This document shows positions 28,690 through 37,599 of a stretch of DNA of 64,000 bases, in pieces (position 1 is the stretch's first letter; each line of letters begins with the position of its first letter). Source of the stretch: RPQJ01 sp963778185 (GTDB taxonomy: Bacteria; Pseudomonadota; Gammaproteobacteria; Steroidobacterales; Steroidobacteraceae); assembly GCA_963778185.1 (NCBI GenBank), contig CAVZTF010000003.1, positions 496,001-560,000 on the forward strand, written 5' to 3'. Under the pieces are notes generated by a model. The model had not been told where the DNA came from and did not search any database. It saw only the letters and a list, made by a program, of their open reading frames with translations. A program made the translations under genes and the position numbers.

Positions 28690-28764
28690 ATGGCAGCGAA
28701 GAAAAAGGCAGTGAAGAAGGCGAAGGCGAAGGCGAAGCCGAAGAAGGCCGCCAAGAAGAAGTAG
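28690..28764 (+). CDS. 24-residue lysine/alanine-rich basic protein (histone H1-like)
   Basis: The tiny protein is almost all Lys and Ala (MAAKKKAVKKAKAKAKPKK and a further AAKKK), with no acidic residue. It resembles the C-terminal tail of bacterial histone H1-like (AlgP/Hc1) proteins and could bind nucleic acid. The gene has its own promoter (28626-28654), a GGAG site eight bases before the ATG at 28690, and an intrinsic terminator, so it is an independent transcription unit. An in-frame ATG at 28684 is too close to GGAG. It is a small gene easily missed by gene callers. Confidence 0.72.
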   Translation: MAAKKKAVKKAKAKAKPKKAAKKK

Positions 28765-28784
28765 GCGACTCGCCAATCTTCACG

Positions 28785-28815
28785 ACTGTGCCCGCGAAAG
28801 CGGGCACAGTTGTTT
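28785..28815 (+). terminator. intrinsic terminator after the lysine-rich gene
   Basis: A perfect 11-base-pair stem, ACTGTGCCCGC and GCGGGCACAGT with a GAAA tetraloop, is followed by TGTTTC. It separates the small gene from rpiA, whose ATG is 17 bases further on. Confidence 0.85.
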
Positions 28816-28831
28816 CAGGGGGTCACCCGGC

Positions 28832-29497
28832 ATGAACCAGGACATCAAGAAGCAGCGCGCCGCCGAGGCCGCGCTCGAGTACGTGGGGGACGGCACCGTC
28901 GTCGGCGTCGGGACCGGCTCCACCGTCAACTTCTTCATCGAGGCGCTGGCGTCGCTGCGCCATCGCATCGCCGGCGCGGTCTCGAGCTCCATCGCGAGCA
29001 CCCAGCGCCTGGAGGCCCACGGCATCCCCGTCCTGGACCTGAACGCCACCGGCGAACTCGGGGTCTACGTGGACGGCGCCGACGAGGCGACGCGCGCACT
29101 GCACCTCATCAAGGGCGGCGGCGGCGCGCTCACCCGCGAGAAGATCGTCGCCGCGTGTTCCCGGCGGTTCGTCTGCGTCGTCGACGACCAGAAGCTCGTC
29201 GACCGGCTCGGCCGCTTTCCCCTGCCGGTCGAGGTCATCCCGATGGCCCGCGGCCACGTCGCGCGACAGCTGGCCCGGCTCGGCGGCGAGCCCGCGTTGC
29301 GCGCGGGCTTCGTCACCGACAACGGCAACCACATCCTCGACGTGCGCAACCTCGCCATCGACGATCCCGTCGCGCTCGAGACCGAGATCAACCAGATCGC
29401 CGGCGTGGTCACCGTCGGCCTGTTCGCCCGCCGCCCCGCGGATGTACTACTGGTCGGGACGGCCGCCGACGTCGTAACGTTGGCACGTGGCGATTGA
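28832..29497 (+). CDS. rpiA: ribose-5-phosphate isomerase A
   Basis: It interconverts ribose-5-phosphate and ribulose-5-phosphate. The 221 residues carry the family motifs GTGSTVNFFIEAL (27-39), DGADEA (81-86) with the catalytic Asp/Glu region, and KGGGGALTREKIV (94-106) with the catalytic Glu. Proximity to fau repeats the E. coli order. Its end overlaps glcD by 11 bases. Confidence 0.97.
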   Translation: MNQDIKKQRAAEAALEYVGDGTVVGVGTGSTVNFFIEALASLRHRIAGAVSSSIASTQRLEAHGIPVLDLNATGELGVYVDGADEATRALHLIKGGGGALTREKIVAACSRRFVCVVDDQKLVDRLGRFPLPVEVIPMARGHVARQLARLGGEPALRAGFVTDNGNHILDVRNLAIDDPVALETEINQIAGVVTVGLFARRPADVLLVGTAADVVTLARGD

Positions 29498-30944
29498 CCC
29501 GACCCTGTTCCGGGAACTCCGCGCTGCGCTCGGCCCCGACGCAGTCCTGACCTCCGCCGAGGCCTGCGTCGCGTTCGAGTGCGACGCGTTGAGCGCGCAG
29601 CGCCACCTCCCCGAGCTGGTGGTGCTGCCAGGAGACGCCGCCGAAGTCCGCACCGTACTCGACCTGTGCCGCCGTCACTCCACGCCCGTTGTCGCGCGGG
29701 GTGCCGGGACGGGCCTTTCGGGCGGAGCATTGCCGGTGGCGGGCGGCTTGCTGCTGGTGCTGTCGCGCCTCAATCGCATCCTCGAGCTCGATCCCGGGCG
29801 CCGGCTGGCCCGCGTGCAGCCGGGCGTGACCAATCTCGCGATCTCCGAGGCCGCCGAGCCGTACGGGCTCTTCTACGCGCCCGATCCGTCCTCGCAGGTG
29901 GCCTGCACCATCGGCGGCAACGTCGCGGAGAACTCCGGCGGCGTGCATTGCCTCAAGTACGGGCTCACCGTCCACAACCTGCTGGAGCTGCGGATCGCAA
30001 CCATCGAGGGCGAGGAGCTCGTGCTCGGCTCCGCAACCGGCGAATCGCCCGGCCTCGCGCTGCTGCCGCTCGTGACGGGATCCGAGGGCATGCTCGGTGT
30101 CGTGCTCGAGGTGACGGTGCGCCTGGTACCGATGCCCGAGCGGGTGGAACTCGTGATGGCGGCGTTCGACGGCGTCGGCCGCTGCGCGGATGCAGTGGGC
30201 CGCGTCATCGCCGCGGGCATCCTGCCCGCAGGCCTCGAGATGATGGACGCGCCGGCACTCCGTGCGGCGGAGGCCTTCGCGCACTGCGGCTATCCGCAGG
30301 ACGCGGCCGCCCTGCTCCTCTGCGAGGTCGACGGCCTCGTGAACGACGTCGAAGCCCAGTTGGAAGCGCTGCTGTCAGTGCTGCGCGACTGCGGCGCGAC
30401 GGAACTGCGTGTCGCTCGCGGCGCCGCCGAGCGGGCGCGCATGTGGTCGGGACGCAAGTCGGCCTTTCCGGCGGTCGGCCGTCTCGCTCCTGACTATTTC
30501 TGCATGGACGGCACGATCCCCCGCCGCCACCTCGCCTCGGTGCTCGCCCGCATTGGAGAGATGTCGCGGGCAGCGGGTCTCCCGGTGGCCAACGTGTTCC
30601 ATGCGGGCGACGGCAACCTCCACCCGCTGATCCTGTTCGATGCCGGGATGCCGGGCGATCTGCCGCGCGCGGAACGCCTCGGCGCCGACATCCTCGAGCT
30701 GTGCGTCGCAGTCGGGGGCACGGTGACCGGCGAGCACGGCGTCGGGGTCGAGAAGCTCGGCCCGATGTGCACGCAGTTCGGCGCGGCAGAGCTCGAGGCC
30801 TTTCACGCGATCAAGCGCGCCTTCGACCCGGCAGGACTCCTGAATCCCGGCAAGGCCGTGCCCACCCTCGCCCGCTGCGCCGATTACGGGGCGATGCGCG
30901 TGCACGGCGGCAAGCTGCCGTTCTCGCACCTGCCAAGGTTCTGA
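29487..30944 (+). CDS. glcD: glycolate oxidase subunit GlcD (FAD-linked)
   Basis: This is the 485-residue FAD subunit of glycolate dehydrogenase. PCMH-type FAD binding is seen in VVARGAGTGLSGGALP (68-83) and PSSQVACTIGGNVAENSGG. The C-terminal domain carries VFHAGDGNLHPLILFD and GEHGVGVEK, the metal and substrate region. The start is GTG at 29487, inside the end of rpiA, giving an 11-base overlap. With glcE and glcF it oxidises glycolate from phosphoglycolate salvage, delivering electrons to the quinone pool. Confidence 0.94.
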   Translation: MAIDPTLFRELRAALGPDAVLTSAEACVAFECDALSAQRHLPELVVLPGDAAEVRTVLDLCRRHSTPVVARGAGTGLSGGALPVAGGLLLVLSRLNRILELDPGRRLARVQPGVTNLAISEAAEPYGLFYAPDPSSQVACTIGGNVAENSGGVHCLKYGLTVHNLLELRIATIEGEELVLGSATGESPGLALLPLVTGSEGMLGVVLEVTVRLVPMPERVELVMAAFDGVGRCADAVGRVIAAGILPAGLEMMDAPALRAAEAFAHCGYPQDAAALLLCEVDGLVNDVEAQLEALLSVLRDCGATELRVARGAAERARMWSGRKSAFPAVGRLAPDYFCMDGTIPRRHLASVLARIGEMSRAAGLPVANVFHAGDGNLHPLILFDAGMPGDLPRAERLGADILELCVAVGGTVTGEHGVGVEKLGPMCTQFGAAELEAFHAIKRAFDPAGLLNPGKAVPTLARCADYGAMRVHGGKLPFSHLPRF

Positions 30945-30949
30945 CGGGG

Positions 30950-32011
30950 ATGGGCGAGCACGACCTGACGGCCGACCTCGTGGAGCGGGTCCGCACGGCG
31001 ACGGCACGGCGCTCGCCCTTGCGCATCGTGGGCGGCGACACCAAGCGATTTCTCGGCCGCGCGCTCGACGGCGAGCCCCTTGCCGTCGCCGGACACTCCG
31101 GCATCGTGAACTACGACCCGGCGGAACTGGTGATCACTGCAAGGGCGGGCACCACCCTGAGTGACATCGAGTCACTGCTCGAGTCGCAGGGCCAGCACCT
31201 GCCTTTCGAACCCCCGCACTTCGGGCCGGCGGCGACGCTCGGCGGCGCGGTCGCCTGCGGCCTCGGCGGACCGGGCCGCGCGGCGCTCGGCCCCTTGCGC
31301 GACTACGTTCTCGGCGTGCGGCTGCTCACGGGCGACGGCCGCGTGCTGCGCTTCGGCGGGGAAGTGATGAAGAACGTCGCGGGCTACGATGTCGCCAGAC
31401 TCATGGCGGGCGCCTTCGGCACCCTCGGCGTGCTGCTCGAGGCGTCGCTCAAGGTCCTGCCGCGCCCGCCGTCGCAGCGCACGCTGATACAGGAGCTGGA
31501 CCAGCGCGAGGCGCTGCGACGCCTCGCCGACCTGTCACGCACCGCGCTCCCCCTGACCGCGAGCTGCTGGTCGTCCGGCCGGCTGTGCCTGCGCTTCGCC
31601 GCGGCACAGGCGACGCTCGACGAAGTGACAGCGCGTGTCGGCGGTTCCGTGCTCGAGGATGCCGCGGCGTTCTGGAGCGGCGTGCGCGAGCAGACCGACG
31701 ATTTCTTCGTTTCGTCACTGCCGCTGTGGCGATTGACGGTGCCGGCGACGAGCGCGCCACTCGCGCTGGCGGAAGAATCGCTGATCGAGTGGCACGGCAC
31801 CCAGCGCTGGTATCGCCTCCGGACAGGGGCTGATCCGACCAGGGTCGCGAAGGACTGTGGAGGATTTGCGACCTGCTTCCGGAATGCGGCGCCGGGCACG
31901 GAGGTGTTCGCGCCACCCGCCGCGCCGCTCCTGCACCTGCATCGCTCCTTGAAACAGGTATTCGATCCCGCCGGCATCCTGAACCCCGGCCGGATGCACC
32001 CGGGGCTCTAG
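30950..32011 (+). CDS. glcE: glycolate oxidase subunit GlcE
   Basis: The 353-residue protein is the second FAD-domain subunit. It has LRIVGGDTKRFLGR near residue 25, LVITARAGTTLSDIESLL near 62, the Gly-rich GAVACGLGGPGRAALGPLRDYVLG around 98-121 and VMKNVAGYDVARLMAGAFG around 143-161. The C-terminus FDPAGILNPGRM is the usual ending. It lies 5 bases after glcD and 5 bases before glcF. Confidence 0.94.
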   Translation: MGEHDLTADLVERVRTATARRSPLRIVGGDTKRFLGRALDGEPLAVAGHSGIVNYDPAELVITARAGTTLSDIESLLESQGQHLPFEPPHFGPAATLGGAVACGLGGPGRAALGPLRDYVLGVRLLTGDGRVLRFGGEVMKNVAGYDVARLMAGAFGTLGVLLEASLKVLPRPPSQRTLIQELDQREALRRLADLSRTALPLTASCWSSGRLCLRFAAAQATLDEVTARVGGSVLEDAAAFWSGVREQTDDFFVSSLPLWRLTVPATSAPLALAEESLIEWHGTQRWYRLRTGADPTRVAKDCGGFATCFRNAAPGTEVFAPPAAPLLHLHRSLKQVFDPAGILNPGRMHPGL

Positions 32012-32016
32012 CGACG

Positions 32017-33246
<1,230 letters not shown>

Positions 33247-33349
33247 CAGGACAGTTGCCGACGAGGAGTTGACGCTCGCGCGCGGACGCAATGCTGTCGA
33301 ACCCGGGGGCCCCGGGGGCGACCGCGGGTCCCCGCGGCCACAAAAACGC

Positions 33350-33380
33350 AAGGGCCCGCTTGCGCGGGCCCTTTTGTCTT
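33350..33380. terminator. bidirectional intrinsic terminator between glcF and tRNA-Gln
   Basis: A 10-base-pair stem, AAGGGCCCGC and GCGGGCCCTT with a TTGC loop, has TTTTGTCTT after it on the plus strand and TTGCGTTTTTGTGG on the minus strand. It can stop the glc operon and the rplM-rpsI-tRNA transcript. Confidence 0.85.
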
Positions 33381-33381
33381 G

Positions 33382-33455
33382 TGGCTGGGGGACTAGGATT
33401 CGAACCTAGGTTGACGGAGTCAGAGTCCGTAGTCCTACCGCTAGACGATCCCCCA
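33382..33455 (-). tRNA. tRNA-Gln (CTG anticodon)
   Basis: The minus strand folds into a complete cloverleaf. The acceptor TGGGGGA pairs with TCCCCCA, the anticodon loop is CTCTGAC with anticodon CTG, the T arm has GGTTCGAATCC, and the encoded 3' end is GCCA. The U1-A72 pair and G73 are glutamine identity features. It lies 7 bases after the rpsI stop and before a terminator, so it should be released from the ribosomal-protein message by RNase P. Confidence 0.97.
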
Positions 33456-33462
33456 ATAAGGG

Positions 33463-33855
33463 TTAGCGCTTCGAGAACTGCGTTCCGCGACGCGCCTTGC
33501 GGAGGCCAACTTTCTTGCGCTCGACCTCGCGGGCATCGCGGGTGACGAACCCGGCCACGCGCAGCGGCTTGCGGAAGGACTCGTCGTAATCCATCAGCGC
33601 ACGGGTGATCCCGTGGCGGATCGCGCCGGCCTGGCCGGTGATGCCGCCGCCGTCGACGTTCACTTCGACGTCGAAGCGGTCCGCCATCTGCACGAGCTCG
33701 AGCGGCTGGCGCACGATCATGCGGGCGGTCTCGCGGCCGAAGAAGTCCTCGATCGTCCGGTCGTTGATGCGGATCTTGCCGGTGCCGGAGCGCAGGTGTA
33801 CACGCGCCGTGGAGGTCTTGCGGCGGCCGGTGCCGTAATTGGTGTTCGCGGGCAT
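33463..33855 (-). CDS. rpsI: 30S ribosomal protein S9
   Basis: The 130-residue protein starts with NYGTGRRKTSTARVHL and ends with the S9 tail KKVGLRKARRGTQFSKR, whose last residues reach the decoding centre. It lies 17 bases after rplM, the conserved pair. Confidence 0.98.
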   Translation of the reverse strand: MPANTNYGTGRRKTSTARVHLRSGTGKIRINDRTIEDFFGRETARMIVRQPLELVQMADRFDVEVNVDGGGITGQAGAIRHGITRALMDYDESFRKPLRVAGFVTRDAREVERKKVGLRKARRGTQFSKR

Positions 33856-33872
33856 CGTCGAAACTGCCTGTG

Positions 33873-34301
33873 TCAGATGTCGAGCGGCTTGGGCTGCTGC
33901 GCCGTGTGCGGGTGCTTTTCGCCCGGGAACACGTGCAGCTTCTTGAACATCGCGCGGCCGAGCGGGTTCTTGGGCAGCATGCCCTTGACCGCCAGCTCGA
34001 TCGCGCGCTCCGGGTGCTCGGCCAGCATCTTCTCGAGCGTCTTGCTCTTGATGCCGCCGATGGCGCCGGTGTGCCAGTAGTAGACCTTGTCCTTGAGCTT
34101 GTCGCCCGTGACGTGGATCTTCTCGGCGTTGAGCACGACGATGTGGTCGCCCGTGTCGACGTGCGGGGTGTATTCGGGCTTGTGCTTGCCGCGCAGGCGC
34201 ATGGCAAGCTGGGTGGCGAGGCGGCCGAGCGTCTTGCCGCTCGCATCCACCACGTACCAGTCGCGCCGCACCCGCTCGGAGCGTGCAAAAACGGTGGTCA
34301 T
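33873..34301 (-). CDS. rplM: 50S ribosomal protein L13
   Basis: The 142-residue protein shows the L13 signatures RDWYVVDASGKTLGRLA, GDHIVVLNAEKIHVTGDK and GMLPKNPLGRAMFKKL. It is the first gene of rplM-rpsI-tRNA-Gln, under a clear promoter at 34344-34372. Confidence 0.98.
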   Translation of the reverse strand: MTTVFARSERVRRDWYVVDASGKTLGRLATQLAMRLRGKHKPEYTPHVDTGDHIVVLNAEKIHVTGDKLKDKVYYWHTGAIGGIKSKTLEKMLAEHPERAIELAVKGMLPKNPLGRAMFKKLHVFPGEKHPHTAQQPKPLDI

Positions 34302-34343
34302 CGAAGGCTCCAGGAGACCCGTAGATCCTGCAAAGAGCCGCGA

Positions 34344-34372
34344 ATCTTACTGTACGGACCCGGTTATTGCAA
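34344..34372 (-). promoter_or_regulatory. sigma-70 promoter of rplM-rpsI-tRNA-Gln
   Basis: On the minus strand TTGCAA (34372-34367), a 17-base spacer and TAAGAT (34349-34344) match the consensus well. The expected start is near 34337, giving a leader of about 36 bases before rplM with CTCCTGGAG near the end. Confidence 0.8.
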
Positions 34373-34445
34373 AGCCTGGAAGGGGGTTGGCCCAGGGCCT
34401 GGCGACCCCTGCGGACCCCCTCGAAGCGGCCCTTGCCCCGGCACC

Positions 34446-34455
34446 TATATAGAAT
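34446..34455 (+). promoter_or_regulatory. -10 region of coq7 (TATATAGAAT), leaderless candidate
   Basis: TATATAGAAT ends six bases before the coq7 ATG. Whichever six-base window is used, the predicted start lies within four bases of the ATG. No ribosome binding site or good -35 hexamer is visible. Confidence 0.5.
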
Positions 34456-34461
34456 GTCGCC

Positions 34462-35109
34462 ATGCCAGCCCCATTACGCCGTTTCAGCCTCGGCGACCGC
34501 CTGATCCAGGAATTCGACCGGGCCCTTCGGACGGTGGCGGCCGTCAACGTCGCGAGCCGCCCAAATCCCGCCGGCGGATGCCGGGAATCGGTCTCCGAGG
34601 GTGCGGCCCGGCGCCATGCGGCTGCGCTGATGCGGGTCAACCATGCCGGGGAAATCGCCGCCCAGGCCCTGTACCACGGGCAGGCCCTGACCGCCCGCAA
34701 CCCGACGACCCGCGACGCCCTGCTGCAGGCGGCGCGGGACGAGACAGATCACCTGGCCTGGTGCGAGCAGCGCGTGCGCGAACTGGGCGACCGCACCAGC
34801 CTGCTCGCGCCGGTGTGGTACGCGGGCTCGTTCGCGATCGGCGCGCTCGCGGGACTGGCCGGGGACCGCAACAGCCTCGGCTTCGTCGCGGAGACCGAGC
34901 GGCAGGTGATCGAGCACCTCGAGTCGCACCTGCTCACCCTGCCCGAGGCCGATGAACGCTCGCGACGCATCGTCGAGCAGATGCGCGACGACGAGGCGCG
35001 CCACGGCAGCGAGGCGACCGCCGCCGGCGGCCGCGAACTGCCGCGGCCGGTGCGCGAACTGATGCGCCGCACGGCCCGCGTGATGACGCGGGCGGCCTAT
35101 CGCATCTGA
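34462..35109 (+). CDS. coq7: demethoxyubiquinone hydroxylase, Coq7-type
   Basis: This di-iron hydroxylase performs the C6 hydroxylation in ubiquinone synthesis, in place of the flavin enzyme UbiF. The 215 residues show the metal ligands in MRVNHAGEIAAQALYHGQ, DETDHLAWC, ETERQVIEHLESH and RDDEARHG. The presence of both this protein and two UbiH-type flavin hydroxylases in one window gives the three ring hydroxylations. Translation probably begins on a leaderless message. Confidence 0.95.
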   Translation: MPAPLRRFSLGDRLIQEFDRALRTVAAVNVASRPNPAGGCRESVSEGAARRHAAALMRVNHAGEIAAQALYHGQALTARNPTTRDALLQAARDETDHLAWCEQRVRELGDRTSLLAPVWYAGSFAIGALAGLAGDRNSLGFVAETERQVIEHLESHLLTLPEADERSRRIVEQMRDDEARHGSEATAAGGRELPRPVRELMRRTARVMTRAAYRI

Positions 35110-35131
35110 AAACTTGCGGTGCGACGGGCAC

Positions 35132-35160
35132 TTGCTATTAAATCAACCGAGTTTTTACAT
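35132..35160 (+). promoter_or_regulatory. AT-rich promoter region of crp
   Basis: The 70 bases before crp are the most AT-rich nearby. TTGCTA (35132-35137) and TTACAT (35155-35160) are spaced 17 bases; an alternative pair is TTGCGG (35114-35119) and TATTAA (35136-35141). I cannot choose between them. TTGCTATTAAATCAA loosely recalls an FNR site but its half-sites are 5, not 4, bases apart. Confidence 0.4.
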
Positions 35161-35179
35161 AAACCGAAGGACGGGGAGC

Positions 35180-35941
35180 ATGGAGACTGGCGGAAGACCA
35201 TTGAGCGAGATTCCGGCGATCAACCGGTTCCTGAGTTATTGCCGCATCCGCACGGTCCCGTCCAAGACGGTACTGATCCATGCCGGCGACGTGCCCGACG
35301 TCCTGTATTTCGTGATCAAGGGCTCGGTCGAGGTGCTGATCGAGGACGAGGAAGGCAACGAGATGGTGCTGGCCTACCTGAACAAGGGCCAGTTCTTCGG
35401 CGAGATGGGGCTGTTCAACGACCAGCCCGCGCGCAGCGCCTGGGTACGCACGCGCTCGCAATGCGAGCTCGCCGAAATGACCTATCCCCGCTTCCGCCAG
35501 ATCGCGGCCGAGAGCCCCACGCTGCTGTTCGAACTCGCGACGCAGCTCGCGAGCCGCCTCGACCGCACCAACAAGAAGCTCGGCGACCTCGCCTTCGTGG
35601 ACGTCACCGGGCGCGTGGCGCACGCGATCATGGACCTGTGCAACGAGCCGGATGCGATGACGCATCCGGAGGGCACGCAGATCAAGGTGAGCCGCCAGGA
35701 ACTCTCGCGGCTGGTCGGCTGCTCGCGCGAGATGGCGGGACGCGTGCTCAAGGTCCTCGAGGAACAGGGGCTGCTGACCGCGCGCGGCAAGACCATGGTC
35801 GTCTACGGCGTGCGCCCGAAGCTGAAAGGCAAGGCCGCGCAGATGTCGGCGCAGTCCGGCGCGCCCTCGCCGCTCGCCCTGCGCGCCAGCAAGGCGACGA
35901 CGGTCGACGAAGAGGATGAGGACGAGGACGACGAGGAGTAG
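35180..35941 (+). CDS. crp: cAMP receptor protein family regulator (Crp/Clp), acidic tail
   Basis: The 253-residue regulator has the cyclic-nucleotide domain with GEMGLFNDQPARSAWVR, including the Glu and Arg that hold cAMP in E. coli Crp. The helix-turn-helix reads VSRQELSRLVGCSREMAGRVLK, with Arg-Glu-x-x-Gly-Arg as in Crp, so the DNA site should be TGTGA-N6-TCACA-like. It ends with an unusual acidic tail (DEEDEDEDDEE). The ATG at 35180 has AAGGA eight bases before it; upstream in-frame ATGs have none. It may use cAMP or, as in Xanthomonas Clp, cyclic di-GMP. Confidence 0.9.
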   Translation: METGGRPLSEIPAINRFLSYCRIRTVPSKTVLIHAGDVPDVLYFVIKGSVEVLIEDEEGNEMVLAYLNKGQFFGEMGLFNDQPARSAWVRTRSQCELAEMTYPRFRQIAAESPTLLFELATQLASRLDRTNKKLGDLAFVDVTGRVAHAIMDLCNEPDAMTHPEGTQIKVSRQELSRLVGCSREMAGRVLKVLEEQGLLTARGKTMVVYGVRPKLKGKAAQMSAQSGAPSPLALRASKATTVDEEDEDEDDEE

Positions 35942-35983
35942 TCCCCGCCGCCGGCCGGGACGGGCGGCGCGGTTGCCCGGCGC

Positions 35984-36658
35984 CTAGGCTCGCGCCCGGG
36001 CGATCTGCCCGCGCATCGCGTCGATGGTGGCGCGGTAGTCCTTCGCACCGAAGATGGCCGACCCCGCGACGAAGGTGTCGGCGCCCGCCTGGGCCACGGC
36101 CGCGATGTTGTCGACCTTCACTCCGCCGTCCACCTCGAGCCGGATCTCGCGCCCGCTGCGATCGATCATCTCGCGCACGCGCGCGACCTTGGGCAGCACC
36201 GACGGGATGAACGACTGCCCGCCGAAGCCCGGGTTCACCGACATCAACAGCACCATGTCGATCTTATCGAGCACGTGATCAAGCCAGTTCACGGGCGTGG
36301 CGGGATTCAACACCAGCCCCGGGCGGCAGCCGCATTCACGGATCAGCCCGATGGTGCGATCCACGTGCTCGCTCGCTTCGGGGTGGAAGGTGATCCACGT
36401 GGCGCCGGCCCTGGCGAAGTCGGGGACGATGCGGTCCACCGGCTTCACCATCAGGTGCACGTCGATCGGCGCCTCGATGCCGGCCTTGCGCAGCGCCTCG
36501 CAGACCAGCGGGCCGATGGTCAGATTCGGCACGTAGTGGTTGTCCATCACGTCGAAGTGGACGATGTCCGCGCCGGCCGCGAGCACGGCGCGAACCTCCT
36601 CGCCCAGGCGCGCGAAGTCGGCGGACAGTATCGAAGGGGCGATCCAGGGTTGCAGCAT
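35984..36658 (-). CDS. rpe: ribulose-phosphate 3-epimerase
   Basis: The 224-residue TIM barrel shows IAPSILSADFARLGEEV, VHFDVMDNHYVPNLTIGP, the His in DVHLMV, MSVNPGFGGQSF and EVDGGVKVDN. It interconverts ribulose-5-phosphate and xylulose-5-phosphate. It is transcribed toward crp. A CAGGAG ribosome binding site and a TGCTAGAGT promoter element lie upstream. Confidence 0.97.
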   Translation of the reverse strand: MLQPWIAPSILSADFARLGEEVRAVLAAGADIVHFDVMDNHYVPNLTIGPLVCEALRKAGIEAPIDVHLMVKPVDRIVPDFARAGATWITFHPEASEHVDRTIGLIRECGCRPGLVLNPATPVNWLDHVLDKIDMVLLMSVNPGFGGQSFIPSVLPKVARVREMIDRSGREIRLEVDGGVKVDNIAAVAQAGADTFVAGSAIFGAKDYRATIDAMRGQIARARA

Positions 36659-36684
36659 GGCGGGGGCTCCTGCGGGCAGCGATC

Positions 36685-36693
36685 ACTCTAGCA
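36685..36693 (-). promoter_or_regulatory. extended -10 (TGCTAGAGT) of rpe
   Basis: On the minus strand CCTGCTAGAGTGATC lies 27 bases ahead of the rpe ATG; the ribosome binding site CAGGAG lies between. It belongs to the TGCTAnnnT set. Confidence 0.55.
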
Positions 36694-36703
36694 GGCACGC
36701 CGG

Positions 36704-37492
36704 CTACTTCATCCCCCGGTGTTTGCGGATGATCTCGTAGGCCTCGAGGATGCGCCGCGTGCGCTCGTGCGCCGCCTCGACCATCGATTCGGGGAGACCG
36801 TTCGCCACCAGCTTGTCCGGGTGGCTCTGGCTCACCAACCGGCGGTAGGCCAGTGTCACGGCCGCGTCGGTGGTGTCCGGGCGCACGCCGAGCACCTGGT
36901 AGGCATCGGCCAGCCGGTCGGCCTGCGGCCGCGCCGGACCGGCGCCGGACTGGCCGCGCATGCGCAGCATCGCCTCGAGCGCCGCGAATTCGATGGCCGA
37001 GACGCCGAGCGCCGAGCACATGCGCGCGAATACGGCACGGGACGCCGGGTTCAGTCCGCCGCCCTGCAGCGCCGCCTCGAGCTGGATCTGCACGAACAGG
37101 CGGCACAGGTCCTCGCGGCCGACGGCCGCCGAACGCAACTCGCCCAGCACCTCGTCGAGCGGGAAGTCCGCACGCTTGCCCTCGGTATAGAGGTCGATGG
37201 CACGGTGCACCTCCGGCTCGCCGAGCGAGAAGCGGCGCATCGCCGCTCGCGCGGCGTCGATCTCCTGCGGGGTCACGCGCCCGTCTGCCTTGGCCGCGTG
37301 CCCCATCACCAGGAAAGTCGCGCGGAAGAACACGAGTTGCAGCGCGCGGGGATCGCCCAACGTGCGCGGGCGGGCTGCCTGCGAGCGGCGGTCGAACTGG
37401 TGTCCGATCAGCAGGCCCACGATCGCACCCAGCAATCCGCGCCCGATGATTGCGCCGAGCAGCGCGCCGATCAGCTTTCCGTACCAGCCCAT
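36704..37492 (-). CDS. djlA: DjlA-like co-chaperone (TerB-like domain plus J domain)
   Basis: The 262-residue protein has an N-terminal membrane helix (LIGALLGAIIGRGLLGAIVGLLIG, about 6-29). A TerB-like helical domain covers about 55-170. A C-terminal J domain (about 195-262) has the HPD motif in SQSHPDKL. DjlA anchors DnaK to the inner membrane. The start MGWYGKLIG agrees with E. coli DjlA; the upstream in-frame codons lack a signal. Confidence 0.94.
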   Translation of the reverse strand: MGWYGKLIGALLGAIIGRGLLGAIVGLLIGHQFDRRSQAARPRTLGDPRALQLVFFRATFLVMGHAAKADGRVTPQEIDAARAAMRRFSLGEPEVHRAIDLYTEGKRADFPLDEVLGELRSAAVGREDLCRLFVQIQLEAALQGGGLNPASRAVFARMCSALGVSAIEFAALEAMLRMRGQSGAGPARPQADRLADAYQVLGVRPDTTDAAVTLAYRRLVSQSHPDKLVANGLPESMVEAAHERTRRILEAYEIIRKHRGMK

Positions 37493-37550
37493 GGATTCCT
37501 TGACCGTCGGGGAACACCCCTGCAACACTGGCCGCTCGCGTCGGCCGGGT

Positions 37551-37559
37551 ATGGTAGCA
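37551..37559 (-). promoter_or_regulatory. extended -10 (TGCTACCAT) of djlA
   Basis: The minus strand reads GTACTGCTACCATACCC, about 60 bases before the djlA ATG. On the plus strand the same bases include TATGGT, which may serve purC. Confidence 0.45.
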
Positions 37560-37599
37560 GTACACCCCCGCAGGCGGCCCGTACACCGGAATCCCACCC

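Noticed and set aside
33290..33345. GC-rich runs near 33300 as an additional terminator or repeat
   Set aside because: The sequence is simple G/C runs with weak pairing; the clear terminator is at 33350-33380.
35132..35146. FNR-type site TTGCTATTAAATCAA before crp
   Set aside because: Half-sites are five bases apart instead of four and one position in the first half differs.
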